Shown here piece after piece: positions 1 to 7,661 of a stretch of 24,247 bases of DNA. The notes beneath the pieces are model-generated. The model was not told the DNA's origin. It searched no databases and saw only the letters and a list, made by a program, of their open reading frames with translations. Source of the DNA: a virus. Position numbers and translations under genes: made by a program. Position 1 is the first letter of the stretch; each line of letters opens with the position of its first letter. The stretch is from positions 1-24,247 of the IMG/VR virus record IMGVR_UViG_3300025117_000222; one strand, written 5' to 3'.

Positions 1-185
1 TCACCAATAGTACCATAAGCACCGGCTACACCCGTGTCTCCCTGAACGCCTTGTATCCCTTGAGGGCCACCACTAGATATTGAAACGTCTATTATGGTTT
101 CCCCAACATTCACAGTGGCGCTATTGTTTCCTGTAACCGTTACTTCAATGGGAGTCTCTGTGATATTTGCGTTTATCGCTGTCAT
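1..185 (-). CDS. Collagen-like tail fibre protein, N-terminal part (truncated by window edge)
   Basis: The gene starts at ATG 185 behind a strong SD (GGAGGG, 3 nt spacer) and runs off the left edge of the window. The visible 61 residues are a short N-terminal beta-rich segment (MTAINANITETPIEVTVTG...) followed by the beginning of Gly-X-Y triplets (GPQGIQGVQGDTGVAG). Gly-X-Y tracts in phage genes form collagen-like triple helices in trimeric tail or receptor-binding fibres. The start lies 45 nt downstream of the 106-aa tail-like gene, so it is the last gene visible in this transcription unit. A second collagen-like gene enters at the right edge of the window; the two could be paralogues. The fibre role is inferred from repeat type and position. 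Confidence 0.75.
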   Translation of the reverse strand, partial: MTAINANITETPIEVTVTGNNSATVNVGETIIDVSISSGGPQGIQGVQGDTGVAGAYGTIG

Positions 186-229
186 TTGCCCTCCTTTTAC
201 ATTTTTACCCAGAAAAGGGCAAATCATTC

Positions 230-550
230 CTATGGATAGTCAACAATCTCAAAGACCCCAGCCAGTACCCGCCTCGTCTTTCCACCCACAGTCCAATCAA
301 GATACCAATGGTGTTTTGCATTGGCAAGACCAGAAAGGGTTGCTTTCGCTAAAGAAATTTGTATTTGTCCGGCAGATAAATCCGTATTTGTGACAGTCAA
401 TGGAGCAAGAGTATTTGTAGAAACAGATACCACTTGAGCCGAAAAAGTATACCCAGTTAAAGAAATATCAAAATCTAAATTAAACAAAAAGTCGTCGCCA
501 TGTGTGGCCGTTACGTTTAGTTTTCCGGGAATTTGCGTAAAATCAGTCAT
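230..550 (-). CDS. Small beta-rich tail/baseplate-like structural protein
   Basis: This is a 106-aa protein. The start is ATG 550 because an SD (GGAGG) lies just upstream; a longer reading from 592 begins inside a hairpin and has no SD. The sequence (FLFNLDFDISLTGYTFSAQV...) resembles the N-terminal beta-sandwich modules that attach phage receptor-binding or baseplate-accessory proteins: a 'GDDF-F-LTGYTF' strand pattern and a C-terminal 'VGGKTRRVLAGVFEI'. It sits directly upstream of a collagen-like fibre, which supports a fibre-attachment role, but that is inference. The stop is TAG, followed one codon later by TGA, so amber readthrough would add only two residues. Confidence 0.6.
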   Translation of the reverse strand: MTDFTQIPGKLNVTATHGDDFLFNLDFDISLTGYTFSAQVVSVSTNTLAPLTVTNTDLSAGQIQISLAKATLSGLANAKHHWYLDWTVGGKTRRVLAGVFEIVDYP

Positions 551-583
551 GCTCCCTCCTTTCAAAATCTTTGTTTTTATAAG

Positions 584-598
584 AAGGCGCATCGCCTT
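584..598. terminator. Small GC-rich hairpin AAGGCG-CAT-CGCCTT
   Basis: This is a perfect 6-bp inverted repeat with a 3-nt loop in the 160-nt gap between the 118-aa membrane protein and the 106-aa tail gene. On the plus strand it is followed by TTAATATTTTA, on the minus strand by CTTATAAAAAC. It may be a weak terminator or an mRNA-stabilising leader structure for the gene starting at 550. Confidence 0.3.
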
Positions 599-658
599 TT
601 AATATTTTATAGGAAACCAACGTTGTTCGCTATTTCCCTTTGTTTTCAAATTAAAAAT

Positions 659-689
659 ATAGACTCTCCTTTTTATCGGGAGAGTCTAT
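659..689 (-). terminator. Intrinsic terminator after the 118-aa membrane protein
   Basis: An 11-bp perfect stem (ATAGACTCTCC / GGAGAGTCTAT) is followed on the minus strand by ATTTTTAATTTG. It lies 22 nt beyond the stop of the gene ending at 711, the right place and orientation for rho-independent termination. Confidence 0.75.
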
Positions 690-710
690 GCACGCAATAA
701 AACGACCATT

Positions 711-1067
711 TTATTTAGCGTTTTTTGTTTTATTATTTTTTTGGGGATGGCTAATAGCATCAACCGGAACAACATCGTCTTTTCCAAAAATCACCGCCAC
801 CATCTCCGGTACATCAATTTTGTTATCAACAAGAACTTTACGAAGAACAAGAACGTATCCATAAAGTTTGTCATATCTTTTGCGCCAATCATCATTATCG
901 GACATAAGTTCATCCACTCTTTCTTGTAATCGACCAACTTCCTCACGAAGCAATTGCACTTCATCTCGTTTGGCCGAACGCTTTTCTGTCGAACGAGAAC
1001 TAATAAAAGCAAGCACGCCGGTTATAATAGCGCCTATAGCAAGAAGCATAGAGGCATCTAATTCCAT
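711..1067 (-). CDS. Membrane-anchored coiled-coil protein (holin/spanin-like position)
   Basis: This 118-aa protein has an SD (GAGGGGGG) upstream of ATG 1067. Residues ~6-24 (MLLAIGAIITGVLAFISS) form one hydrophobic segment. A highly charged heptad-like stretch follows (~28-65, KRDEVQLLREEVGRLQERVDEL) that should form a coiled coil, and the tail is lysine-rich (KNNKTKNAK). One N-terminal membrane helix plus a coiled coil fits an accessory lysis or membrane-scaffold protein, but no family was recognised. It starts 1 nt after the stop of the four-helix membrane protein encoded before it, so the two are probably translated together. Confidence 0.65.
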   Translation of the reverse strand: MELDASMLLAIGAIITGVLAFISSRSTEKRSAKRDEVQLLREEVGRLQERVDELMSDNDDWRKRYDKLYGYVLVLRKVLVDNKIDVPEMVAVIFGKDDVVPVDAISHPQKNNKTKNAK

Positions 1068-1068
1068 A

Positions 1069-1470
1069 TTATTTTCCCCCCTCTTCTTTTATATCGGACA
1101 CTATTTCATTGTAGCCAAGCCAAGAGCAAAGGGCAAGCACGGCATAATTTATTACTGCGGTACTTTTGAAATTACCTGCTCCAAATAAGATGGACATTGA
1201 AGTTAATGTAAAAACAGATAGAAGCGCGGCCCACATTCGAAGTTTTAACTTACCGATGAATAGCGCCGCCAATTGAAACAATCCAACAATTCCCACCCCT
1301 GTTCCCCATATCCATTCTGGGGCAAGTTTGTTCATCATCGAAAAAGCACTTGATGACGCAAACGAAACCCACCACGTATTCCCTATCCAAAACCCCCACA
1401 ATAAATTAAACAGCGCCGGTATAAACTCTAGATACTTTCTGTGCAGCGTAAAAGTTTTTGCGATGTTCAT
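1069..1470 (-). CDS. Four-helix integral membrane protein (holin-like)
   Basis: This 133-aa protein has four hydrophobic segments: ~17-42 (FIPALFNLLWGFWIG...), ~53-74 (WIWGTGVGIVGLFQLAALFI), ~79-98 (MWAALLSVFTLTSMSILFG) and ~104-121 (STAVINYAVLALCSWLGY). It ends in a short charged tail (SDIKEEGGK). Size, topology and pairing with the next membrane protein suit a holin or other lysis/membrane component, but no diagnostic motif was seen. The ATG overlaps, as ATGA, the TGA that the upstream gene would reach if its TAG were read through. The SD (AGGGGCAGG) is weak, so translational coupling is likely. Confidence 0.65.
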   Translation of the reverse strand: MNIAKTFTLHRKYLEFIPALFNLLWGFWIGNTWWVSFASSSAFSMMNKLAPEWIWGTGVGIVGLFQLAALFIGKLKLRMWAALLSVFTLTSMSILFGAGNFKSTAVINYAVLALCSWLGYNEIVSDIKEEGGK

Positions 1471-1484
1471 ACTAATACCTGCCC

Positions 1485-1697
1485 CTATAAAGCAATCATA
1501 TCTCCGGGTTTAAATTTATCTTTCCAGATGTTTTCGACATGTGAAAGACCATTGCCGACATCAAAGATAACCCATTTTGGTGTTACTAAAACAATTCTAA
1601 ACTCTTTCTTTTTGTTCTGAGAAACAGAGACCCTATACTCGGAAAGATGAGATTCCTCTGTTTTCTCGATTTTTTTCTTTTTCTTATCTTCTTCCAT
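1485..1697 (-). CDS. Small lysine-rich conserved tail-module protein
   Basis: This is a 70-aa protein (MEEDKKKKKIEKTEES...). ATG 1697 is chosen because GGAGG lies 5 nt upstream; an in-frame ATG at 1709 precedes that SD. A very basic N-terminus is followed by a compact beta-rich domain (FRIVLVTPKWVIFDVGNG ... FKPGDMIAL). Small proteins of this kind often follow a major tail protein gene, but the function is unknown. The stop is TAG. Five sense codons later comes a TGA that overlaps the next gene's ATG, which is the usual layout of coupled phage genes, so the true C-terminus may be the read-through one. Confidence 0.6.
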   Translation of the reverse strand: MEEDKKKKKIEKTEESHLSEYRVSVSQNKKKEFRIVLVTPKWVIFDVGNGLSHVENIWKDKFKPGDMIAL

Positions 1698-1722
1698 AAT
1701 TGCCTCCATTGAAAAATGATAA

Positions 1723-1744
1723 GGGAGGGGAATTTACCCCTCCC
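1723..1744 (-). terminator. Terminator after the major tail-like gene
   Basis: GGGAGGGG and CCCCTCCC form a perfect 8-bp stem with a 6-nt loop, followed on the minus strand by TTATCATTTTTC. It lies 15 nt beyond the TAG stop of the gene ending at 1759. Confidence 0.75.
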
Positions 1745-1758
1745 TAAAAATAATCGAA

Positions 1759-2805
1759 CTAGGTTGTAACCGTTGCAACCGCATTCGCTTCAATGGTGTT
1801 CTTGGATGTAATCAAAGCCTTGATGAGACTTGTTCCACCAGTGTCCGCAGGGGTCACAAGACCCGTATTTGCTCCCACAGTAGCAATAGCGGTGGAAGCA
1901 GAACTAAATGTCAGGTCTGCAACGGGAGGCAAGAACGGAAGTCCGGTTGAAGGAATAGCCCAAACATGCAATGTAACTGTTGCGGGATGCACAAGGGCGA
2001 AGTCTCCACCTTCGATAGCCAAAGCAGTAACATTATCGTACCAATTTGCGGAAGTAATGATTTCGACAATCTTGGCATAATAAGCACCAGCATCACAAGC
2101 AGCCGAAGTTGTATCGGTATTTGCCAAAGCGGTAGCCGCAAGAGGCGTAGAAGCTACGCCATCGGGAGTCATCTTGATGGTGAAATCACCGGTCAACTGT
2201 GCTCTCGGAATAATGATTTGAGCAGTACCAATTTGGTTGGTTGTGCTATCCGAACTATTCAATTGGGCTTCGAGCACAATACGAACAATTGACGGAAGAA
2301 TATTGGCATTAACTGTAACGCTACGAGCAGCAGCGTCCAACACATAATAACGAACGCAAACCTCGTCGCCTTCTGCTCCACCAGACGTTGTAAATGCCTT
2401 GGTACTAAATGTAACCTTTTCAACCGTACCATCTTCAAGAGTTACCCAACCATACACGGTTGTTCCGGTCACAGCTAAAGGAGTATCTGTTACAGAGCCA
2501 CCCTTGCCAGCGTCCAGCGTAATTGTTTCCTCTTGATAAATATTTTCGCCAGTTGTGATAGATGAACCTAGAATTTGGGATAAGAAATCCAAATTCCACT
2601 GTGCATCTTCGATGTTCAACTTCATTTCGGCGGTATGATAGTAAACATATTGTAATTGGTTCCCATATCCACCGCGGATTGGCGTACTTGCCAACGCTGT
2701 TTCAATAGACGAATTCAATAATGTTTTACCATATGCCAATAACGCCCCGGTTGAATCATTATACACGAAGGCGTTCGCGACACTAGTTAAGAACTTCTTG
2801 GTCAT
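1759..2805 (-). CDS. Major tail-like structural protein with C-terminal Ig-like (Big_2) domain
   Basis: This 348-aa protein has an ideal SD (GGAGG) before ATG 2805. Residues 1-~270 look like the major tail/structural proteins of related phages (MTKKFLTSVANAFVYND..., then 'STPIRGGYGNQLQYVYYH'). Residues ~285-348 are an Ig-like Big_2 domain ('TFSSASTAIATVGANTGLV...', ending 'NAVATVTT'). Such C-terminal Ig domains decorate the outside of tail tubes and capsids and can bind carbohydrate weakly. It lies between the 265-aa conserved tail-module protein and a small basic protein, and a strong terminator follows, as expected for an abundant product. The stop is TAG, with a second TAG four sense codons further on. 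Confidence 0.7.
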   Translation of the reverse strand: MTKKFLTSVANAFVYNDSTGALLAYGKTLLNSSIETALASTPIRGGYGNQLQYVYYHTAEMKLNIEDAQWNLDFLSQILGSSITTGENIYQEETITLDAGKGGSVTDTPLAVTGTTVYGWVTLEDGTVEKVTFSTKAFTTSGGAEGDEVCVRYYVLDAAARSVTVNANILPSIVRIVLEAQLNSSDSTTNQIGTAQIIIPRAQLTGDFTIKMTPDGVASTPLAATALANTDTTSAACDAGAYYAKIVEIITSANWYDNVTALAIEGGDFALVHPATVTLHVWAIPSTGLPFLPPVADLTFSSASTAIATVGANTGLVTPADTGGTSLIKALITSKNTIEANAVATVTT

Positions 2806-2823
2806 AAGTTTTATCCTCCTAAA

Positions 2824-3621
2824 TTATTTTTTCTTTTTATCATCAAAGGCAAGTTTGCCTTTCATGTTTTCAACATCAATCATGGTGTCTCCCCACCTAT
2901 CTTTTTCTACACCAGCCATCCAATGTTTCAAAATACTTTTATCTTTGAATTCGACGAACCCAGACATTGATGCGGTTACAAAAATTTGATAATGTAATTT
3001 GGTATCAACTCTATACAGAAGTTGACCGAATTTCCGAATCGAAAGTTTGGCAATATCGTCTGGTTTTAATGCGGTAGACGCCATGATACATGTAACCATA
3101 TCCTCTAATGTAGGAGGGATTGTTCCACTCCGTTTTGCGATAAATTGTCGGGCTTCTTCCATCGATTTTCTAACTTCAGGAGACATTGTTTCGTCGGGAA
3201 GTTCCACCCCGTTTTGTTCGCATATCAACAGCCGAAGCTCATTGAAATCATCAGATGTATATTTGTCCCCATTTTTGCCCGCGTTAGCGTCTGAATCGTT
3301 TTTGTAAATTATAAAAACGGGGCGATTTTCTTCATAGGCGTAAATAATTACAATGTTTTCCAGTCTCAAGCACATTTTCAAAAGAGCATCAAACTTTTCC
3401 AGATTGAATTCTTCATCCCCGTTCTTTTTTAGAATATAGAGATACTCTAAATATGTTTTCGAGATGCCTTCAATCGTTAAGTTTTTCTCTAAAAGAAAAC
3501 ATTGCACAAGAGCATAAAATTCAAAGTAATGCTCCATCAAAGCCGGATAAATCAAAAGATTTTTATATGCTATGGGCTTATCAAAAGCGTAAGCCTGCAA
3601 ATTAAGCCAAGAAGGAGACAT
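2824..3621 (-). CDS. Conserved phage tail-module protein of unknown function
   Basis: This 265-aa protein has an SD (AAGGAG) before ATG 3621, which follows the previous stop directly. It resembles a widespread but uncharacterised tail-region family. Recognisable blocks are an N-terminal 'FDKPIAYKNLLIYPALMEHY', a central 'NELRLLICEQNGVELPDE', and a C-terminal 'TASMSGFVEFKDKSILKHW', with a Lys-rich tail (FDDKKKK). It is mostly helical and soluble, with no membrane segment. Its position next to the major tail-like protein suggests a role in tail assembly or tail completion, which is inferred from context. Confidence 0.65.
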   Translation of the reverse strand: MSPSWLNLQAYAFDKPIAYKNLLIYPALMEHYFEFYALVQCFLLEKNLTIEGISKTYLEYLYILKKNGDEEFNLEKFDALLKMCLRLENIVIIYAYEENRPVFIIYKNDSDANAGKNGDKYTSDDFNELRLLICEQNGVELPDETMSPEVRKSMEEARQFIAKRSGTIPPTLEDMVTCIMASTALKPDDIAKLSIRKFGQLLYRVDTKLHYQIFVTASMSGFVEFKDKSILKHWMAGVEKDRWGDTMIDVENMKGKLAFDDKKKK

Positions 3622-3622
3622 T

Positions 3623-4174
3623 TTAAATCTCCTTATTGCTCATATAAATACTCTTGCCCTTAAACGGCAATTGCCCAACCGAAAGAACTTTATCCTCTGC
3701 CGATTCGACCCCGTTGAAATGCAATCGTCCAATACCAGCAAGGTTGACGCCATTGAGTGTACCCAGTAGTTCTTGTACTCCCCTATCAACACGAGTTTGA
3801 TAATTGGTCATTTGATTTATTTTGTAGTGACAGAAAAAATCAAATTGCATTAAAACGATACCCTGTGTTCTATTTTCTGCAAACAGTTTGCAAGGATAAA
3901 TCCGCAATTGACAAATTTCTTTTGTCCATACGTCGGGGTTGCCGCTGTCCATAAAAACACGAAAATTGGTTGAGTCCGGCTGAGAACTATATATCAGAGA
4001 TGCTTTTTGTGCGTGAGTTAAATTCCCTTTACTCCAAGCATCGCCGTCGTTATAATACAAAAGTTTCCAGATGGTTTCGGTGTTATCCATTAGGTAGTGA
4101 ATACACTTGTAGGAATAATCTGCGAAACCTTCATATGTAGCATATCCTTCTCTAAATGTATCTGTAAGTTCCAT
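3623..4174 (-). CDS. Neck/tail-completion-like protein
   Basis: This is a 183-aa protein starting MELTDTFREGYATYEGF. ATG 4174 is preferred over an upstream GTG at 4189, because it lies directly after the previous gene's TGA and has a GGAG ~9 nt upstream. The sequence is soluble and mixed alpha/beta, with central motifs 'ICQLRIYPCKLFAENRTQGI' and 'MQFDFFCHYKINQ'. Size and place, between the connector/Big_2 genes and the tail genes, fit a head-tail joining or tail-completion (terminator) protein. No diagnostic residue is known to me, so this is a positional call. Confidence 0.55.
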   Translation of the reverse strand: MELTDTFREGYATYEGFADYSYKCIHYLMDNTETIWKLLYYNDGDAWSKGNLTHAQKASLIYSSQPDSTNFRVFMDSGNPDVWTKEICQLRIYPCKLFAENRTQGIVLMQFDFFCHYKINQMTNYQTRVDRGVQELLGTLNGVNLAGIGRLHFNGVESAEDKVLSVGQLPFKGKSIYMSNKEI

Positions 4175-4175
4175 C

Positions 4176-5486
4176 TCACCACACTCCACGCAAATTTATT
4201 TCCAACGTTCCGACTTGCGGAGTTGGAGGGATAGAAGCAATTGCCACACTTGTACAAGTTATTGTCAAATGGTCACTTAAATATTTCTCCACATTTTCAA
4301 TAGAGAACGTGTTTCCTGGAGTTCCACTGTAACTAAAGGCAAAGTGGTCAACTGGAACGGCATTGGCGCTACACACAAGATCGAATACGTTGGCTTGTAT
4401 TGTTCCATTTTTATAGAGATAAACGGCATATGCCTGCGTATCTCCTTCCAAAATGTAATTCTTATCGGGCGAGAATATAACCTGATAATAATCGCTAGGA
4501 CTTGCCGAAACAGTTACAGCACAAGTATCATTGACACTTGAATCTCCTTCGAGATTACAAGTAATTGTTGCTGAACCATTTGCCACTAAAGTAACCAGTC
4601 CGGTTGAACTTACCGTCGCCTTATTGGTAGCGGAAGAAGTCCATTCGACTGTTCGTGTAACCGTAGTACCGTTTAAGGTGACAGTCGCATAAAGTTGACG
4701 AGTATCTGTTGGAATACCGGCAAGAGTTGATTCACTAATGGTCAATGTATAAACGTTTTTATCTTCGTAGCAAATACCGTTTGTGGTATCATCATTGTCG
4801 CTAACATAATCAACAGCCAGAGATAGTTTAATAAATCCAACAGTCGTGTTTCCACTCGTTTGAGTATTCTGAAAGTTGTTTACGCCACCACCAGCGACAC
4901 GGTAGCAAGTCCAGTTATTGGCATTTCCAAAAAGAAAACGTTGATTAGGACGAATAAGATTAGTTCTATCATTATATTGACAAATGACTTCCAGATTGCC
5001 GCTTGGAACAACTGCGCTTGCGGCCACTCCAGTATAATCTCGATTTTGAAGAATGTCGTAACCAATGGCACAAGGCTCGCTGTGAACTGCGCCATTTAGG
5101 TCTATCCATCGGAGAGTGTTGTTACAGCGTTTGACGATACAGGATGCCGCAAGATTTTTCGTTTTTTCTGAATTCGTAACCAACCAAACGCTGGAATCAA
5201 ATTGATAAAGATAACCGAGTCCTGTGGCGTGGTCTAAGTCTTTGAATAAAATCTGTTTATAGTCGTCAGGCATGTATTTACCGGTAGCGGAGTTGATTAC
5301 ATGAGTCACAATTCTGACTTCTACATCTTCATATTCTTCGGATGCGAAAATTGATTCTTCCGAAATAGTCCAGATATCGGAGGCAACCTCAAACTGCTCA
5401 TCTAAAACGGCTTGAAAATCATTTACAAATATTTCTTTTGTTGTTAGATTTAAGGATGGGGATGCTTTCAAATATTTATAAACCAT
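4176..5486 (-). CDS. Structural protein with internal Ig-like (Big_2) domain
   Basis: This 436-aa protein starts at ATG 5486, with the SD GGAGGG embedded in the previous gene's TAG stop (TAGGAGGGTTTTATG). Residues 1-~235 form a globular region with 'FDSSVWLVTN' and 'NQRFLFGNANNWTCYRV'. Residues ~245-330 form a Big_2 Ig-like domain ('TLNGTTVTRTVEWTSS', 'ATVSSTGLVTLVANGSATI', 'CAVTVSA'). A further beta-rich C-terminal domain covers ~335-436. It is probably a neck or tail surface protein. It lies in the same frame as the 150-aa connector gene, separated only by TAG and three codons, so amber readthrough would fuse the two. Confidence 0.65.
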   Translation of the reverse strand: MVYKYLKASPSLNLTTKEIFVNDFQAVLDEQFEVASDIWTISEESIFASEEYEDVEVRIVTHVINSATGKYMPDDYKQILFKDLDHATGLGYLYQFDSSVWLVTNSEKTKNLAASCIVKRCNNTLRWIDLNGAVHSEPCAIGYDILQNRDYTGVAASAVVPSGNLEVICQYNDRTNLIRPNQRFLFGNANNWTCYRVAGGGVNNFQNTQTSGNTTVGFIKLSLAVDYVSDNDDTTNGICYEDKNVYTLTISESTLAGIPTDTRQLYATVTLNGTTVTRTVEWTSSATNKATVSSTGLVTLVANGSATITCNLEGDSSVNDTCAVTVSASPSDYYQVIFSPDKNYILEGDTQAYAVYLYKNGTIQANVFDLVCSANAVPVDHFAFSYSGTPGNTFSIENVEKYLSDHLTITCTSVAIASIPPTPQVGTLEINLRGVW

Positions 5487-5495
5487 AAAACCCTC

Positions 5496-5948
5496 CTACG
5501 GTACATAATAGACCCCCGTATACCAGGTTGCCCAATCTGTTGTTCTCAAGCCATAGTTCACAAGTTTTTGAGATATTTCTTCTTTTTGCTCAATATATCT
5601 TTTTCTTTTTGCATCTAATCCTTGAGCGTTTGAATGTCTTGTAAAATCTTTATCCTGAAGAAAGTTGTTCATTTGCAAGATGTCATCGATTTCGTGTTCG
5701 AGCCATCTTTTTTTCATTAAATCAGCAAGCATGTTCATGTTTACCTGCGTTAAGGTTTCCGTAAAAGTTGTTCCACTATAAGTTAAAACCTGATCGCAAG
5801 TATCAAATTCAGCAATTGCCGGAATCAACCAGCCTTCAAGGTAAGATTCGAAGTCTGTCAAGCTTGTGTTATAGAGATTTGTAAGTCGATAATCTTCTTG
5901 GAGGGTCATGAATAAATCATATACGCTACTAAAAAGCGTTCCTGTCAT
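5496..5948 (-). CDS. Head-tail connector (adaptor) protein
   Basis: This 150-aa, mostly helical protein has GGAGG before ATG 5948. Features typical of phage DNA-packaging/connector adaptors are an N-terminal 'VYDLFMTLQEDYRL', a central 'YLEGWLIPAIAEFD' and 'ADLMKKRWLEHEI', and a C-terminal coiled region 'KRKRYIEQKEEISQKLVNYG'. Adaptors of this kind form a ring below the portal that closes the head and receives the tail. Context agrees: after the capsid genes and before the tail genes. The stop is TAG, lies inside the next gene's SD, and is in frame with that gene. Confidence 0.65.
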   Translation of the reverse strand: MTGTLFSSVYDLFMTLQEDYRLTNLYNTSLTDFESYLEGWLIPAIAEFDTCDQVLTYSGTTFTETLTQVNMNMLADLMKKRWLEHEIDDILQMNNFLQDKDFTRHSNAQGLDAKRKRYIEQKEEISQKLVNYGLRTTDWATWYTGVYYVP

Positions 5949-5971
5949 TGAACCTCCTTTCTACTTAAATA

Positions 5972-5997
5972 TAGAGACCCTCTTTCAAAGGTCTCTA
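5972..5997 (-). terminator. Hairpin terminator between the 213-aa gene and the connector
   Basis: TAGAGACC and GGTCTCTA form an 8-bp stem with a 10-nt loop, followed on the minus strand by TATTTAAG. The T-tract is modest, so termination may be partial and allow read-through into the connector gene. Confidence 0.55.
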
Positions 5998-6022
5998 AAA
6001 TATTGTTTGTTGCTTATTTAAT

Positions 6023-6664
6023 CTATGCTTCAGGTTGAGTTTGAAGGTTAGAATAAAACTTAGATTCCTCCACTTTCGCTAGAATGTCTGTTTTTGAAAG
6101 ACGAGAAATTGCATTAACCACATTCAAATCGGGCTTAACCCCTCCGGCCATTTTCCTAAGAAACAAATCAACAATTGCTTCTTGCTGAGTTTTGTTTGCG
6201 CTCTTGTAGAGTTCCACAGCATCACTTTCTGTGATGTCGCCACTAAACATTTTCTCAATGGATTCCTTGGTCAAAAGAGTGGCGTAAATATCTTCTAATC
6301 CGTGTTTCATGGTAACTTTCTTATCGGCAATATAATAGCATCCTTCGTCTAAAAATCTCGGACTAGCCTCCATTACGTCTACTAAATTTGAATATAGAAT
6401 TCTCTTTTTTTCACCGAAAGAACGGAAACTAAATATTTTTCCCTTGCCTCCCGGCAAAGTAGAAAGGTTCAGTTCACCGGCGCAAAGGTTGATTACGGGG
6501 ATATATTTATCTGGCCGAATATCAATTTCTTGCTCTTCTTCTTCCAGTGCCGCCTGTTCAAGAACCTTTGCTTGTTCTTTCTTCAATTTAATGTCCTTTG
6601 CTAATTGATTTTCATCAACGTTTTCTTTTGAACCAGCAATGGATTTTACAACTTTTGTAGACAT
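6023..6664 (-). CDS. Conserved phage head-module protein, unknown function
   Basis: This 213-aa protein has an SD (AAAGGAAAATA) before ATG 6664. The N-terminus (~1-50) is charged and helical (Lys then Glu-rich, 'ALEEEEQEIDIRP'). The body has 'YIPVINLCAGELNLSTLPGG', 'FSFRSFGEKKRILYSNLVDV' and 'YYIADKKVTMKHGLEDIYA', blocks I recognise from an uncharacterised family that follows the major capsid gene in related phages. It may be a head-completion or capsid-associated factor. The stop is TAG, followed two sense codons later by TAA. Confidence 0.6.
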   Translation of the reverse strand: MSTKVVKSIAGSKENVDENQLAKDIKLKKEQAKVLEQAALEEEEQEIDIRPDKYIPVINLCAGELNLSTLPGGKGKIFSFRSFGEKKRILYSNLVDVMEASPRFLDEGCYYIADKKVTMKHGLEDIYATLLTKESIEKMFSGDITESDAVELYKSANKTQQEAIVDLFLRKMAGGVKPDLNVVNAISRLSKTDILAKVEESKFYSNLQTQPEA

Positions 6665-6696
6665 TATTTTCCTTTCAGATAGATTAAATTAAAAAC

Positions 6697-6713
6697 GGCT
6701 CTTGTCGAGAGCC
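6697..6713 (-). terminator. Terminator closing the HNH endonuclease cassette
   Basis: GGCTCT and AGAGCC form a 6-bp stem with a 5-nt loop, followed on the minus strand by GTTTTTAATTT, a good U-tract. It lies 23 nt beyond the endonuclease stop codon. Confidence 0.8.
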
Positions 6714-6736
6714 ATCTTTTTGAATAAAAATTTTGA

Positions 6737-7627
6737 TTACGATTCTGGGATTATGATTTCGCCAGATTTGATTTTTCTTTGGAACTCGTAAAATTGTTCG
6801 GGAGTGTTATTGCCAGAACCACACATTTTATGGAAAAGCGAATGTATTTCTTTTGTCAAACAAACTCCTAGCGGATATTTATTATGTAAACGAATGGTTT
6901 CATTGGTTATTTCTATTATTTCTTTATCGGAATATTTTCCAATGCTTTCTTTTTCTAATAATCCTAAATTAGAAATACTTTCTCTCAATATCATGTTAAA
7001 TCCATATAAATGGTGAATTACATCAAACCTATTCCCAGAAACAACACACCTGTAATCACAAGCTTTTGCGCTTTCTTTTTTCCATTCGGTAATATTCTTT
7101 TTTACTGAATTAAAAATATCCTCTAATCCGCCTTTCCAGTTCGGGTGTTTACTGCCCCGCCGATTCAAATATTGTTTTATCTTAGTACATGTTTGGCAAT
7201 TATTTTTTCTATAAAAAACAGCCAACGAACAATCTGTTTTATGACCAAATTGGCAAGTATAAATTATTCTAGATTTTTGATTTTTATATCCATCTGGAAA
7301 AGAAACAAACGAAAGGCTGTTTCTTTTTAACATATCCATAATTTTCTCAATAGGAACCCTAGAATCTAAGTCTTGTTTTATTCTCGAACAGACTTTACAT
7401 CTAGTTCCATTTTGGAGACTAGCATAAGATATTTGGTTGGAATGTCCGCACGGAAACAATATAAGCAATTTACTTTTATTATTTACATATTCTCCGCTTA
7501 TATACTTACAGTCAAAACCAATGATACCTTCTATGACTTTCTGCATAGGATTTCTTTTTGTTAAACTAATCTTTTTCCCTCTTTGAATATAGCTTTGTTT
7601 TATGTCTTTGCTCATAAAAAACATCAT
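6737..7627 (-). CDS. Free-standing HNH homing endonuclease with zinc fingers
   Basis: This is a 296-aa protein. Residues ~60-80 (CGH...CKVC) and ~125-147 (CQFGH...CQTC) are two zinc-finger-like DNA-binding modules. 'HPNWKGG' (161-167) and a C-terminal HNH core follow: C194-V-V-S-G, D202-V-I-H205-H206, N211, then H262-S-L-F-H266. The HNH motif is a beta-beta-alpha-metal nuclease that cuts DNA to start gene conversion. The gene sits just downstream of the major capsid gene, which holds an ORF-less group I intron. It has its own promoter, structured leader and terminator, so it looks like a selfish insertion. ATG 7627 follows GAGAGAG; an in-frame ATG at 7615 is an alternative start. Confidence 0.85.
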   Translation of the reverse strand: MMFFMSKDIKQSYIQRGKKISLTKRNPMQKVIEGIIGFDCKYISGEYVNNKSKLLILFPCGHSNQISYASLQNGTRCKVCSRIKQDLDSRVPIEKIMDMLKRNSLSFVSFPDGYKNQKSRIIYTCQFGHKTDCSLAVFYRKNNCQTCTKIKQYLNRRGSKHPNWKGGLEDIFNSVKKNITEWKKESAKACDYRCVVSGNRFDVIHHLYGFNMILRESISNLGLLEKESIGKYSDKEIIEITNETIRLHNKYPLGVCLTKEIHSLFHKMCGSGNNTPEQFYEFQRKIKSGEIIIPES

Positions 7628-7661
7628 CTCTCTCTAAAAATGATTCCCTCAACAATTATTG

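Noticed and set aside
6737-7627. IscB/OMEGA (HEARO-like) system from HNH gene plus structured RNA
   Set aside because: The protein lacks RuvC motifs and a bridge helix. Zinc fingers plus a C-terminal HNH fit a homing endonuclease, and the RNA is its own leader.
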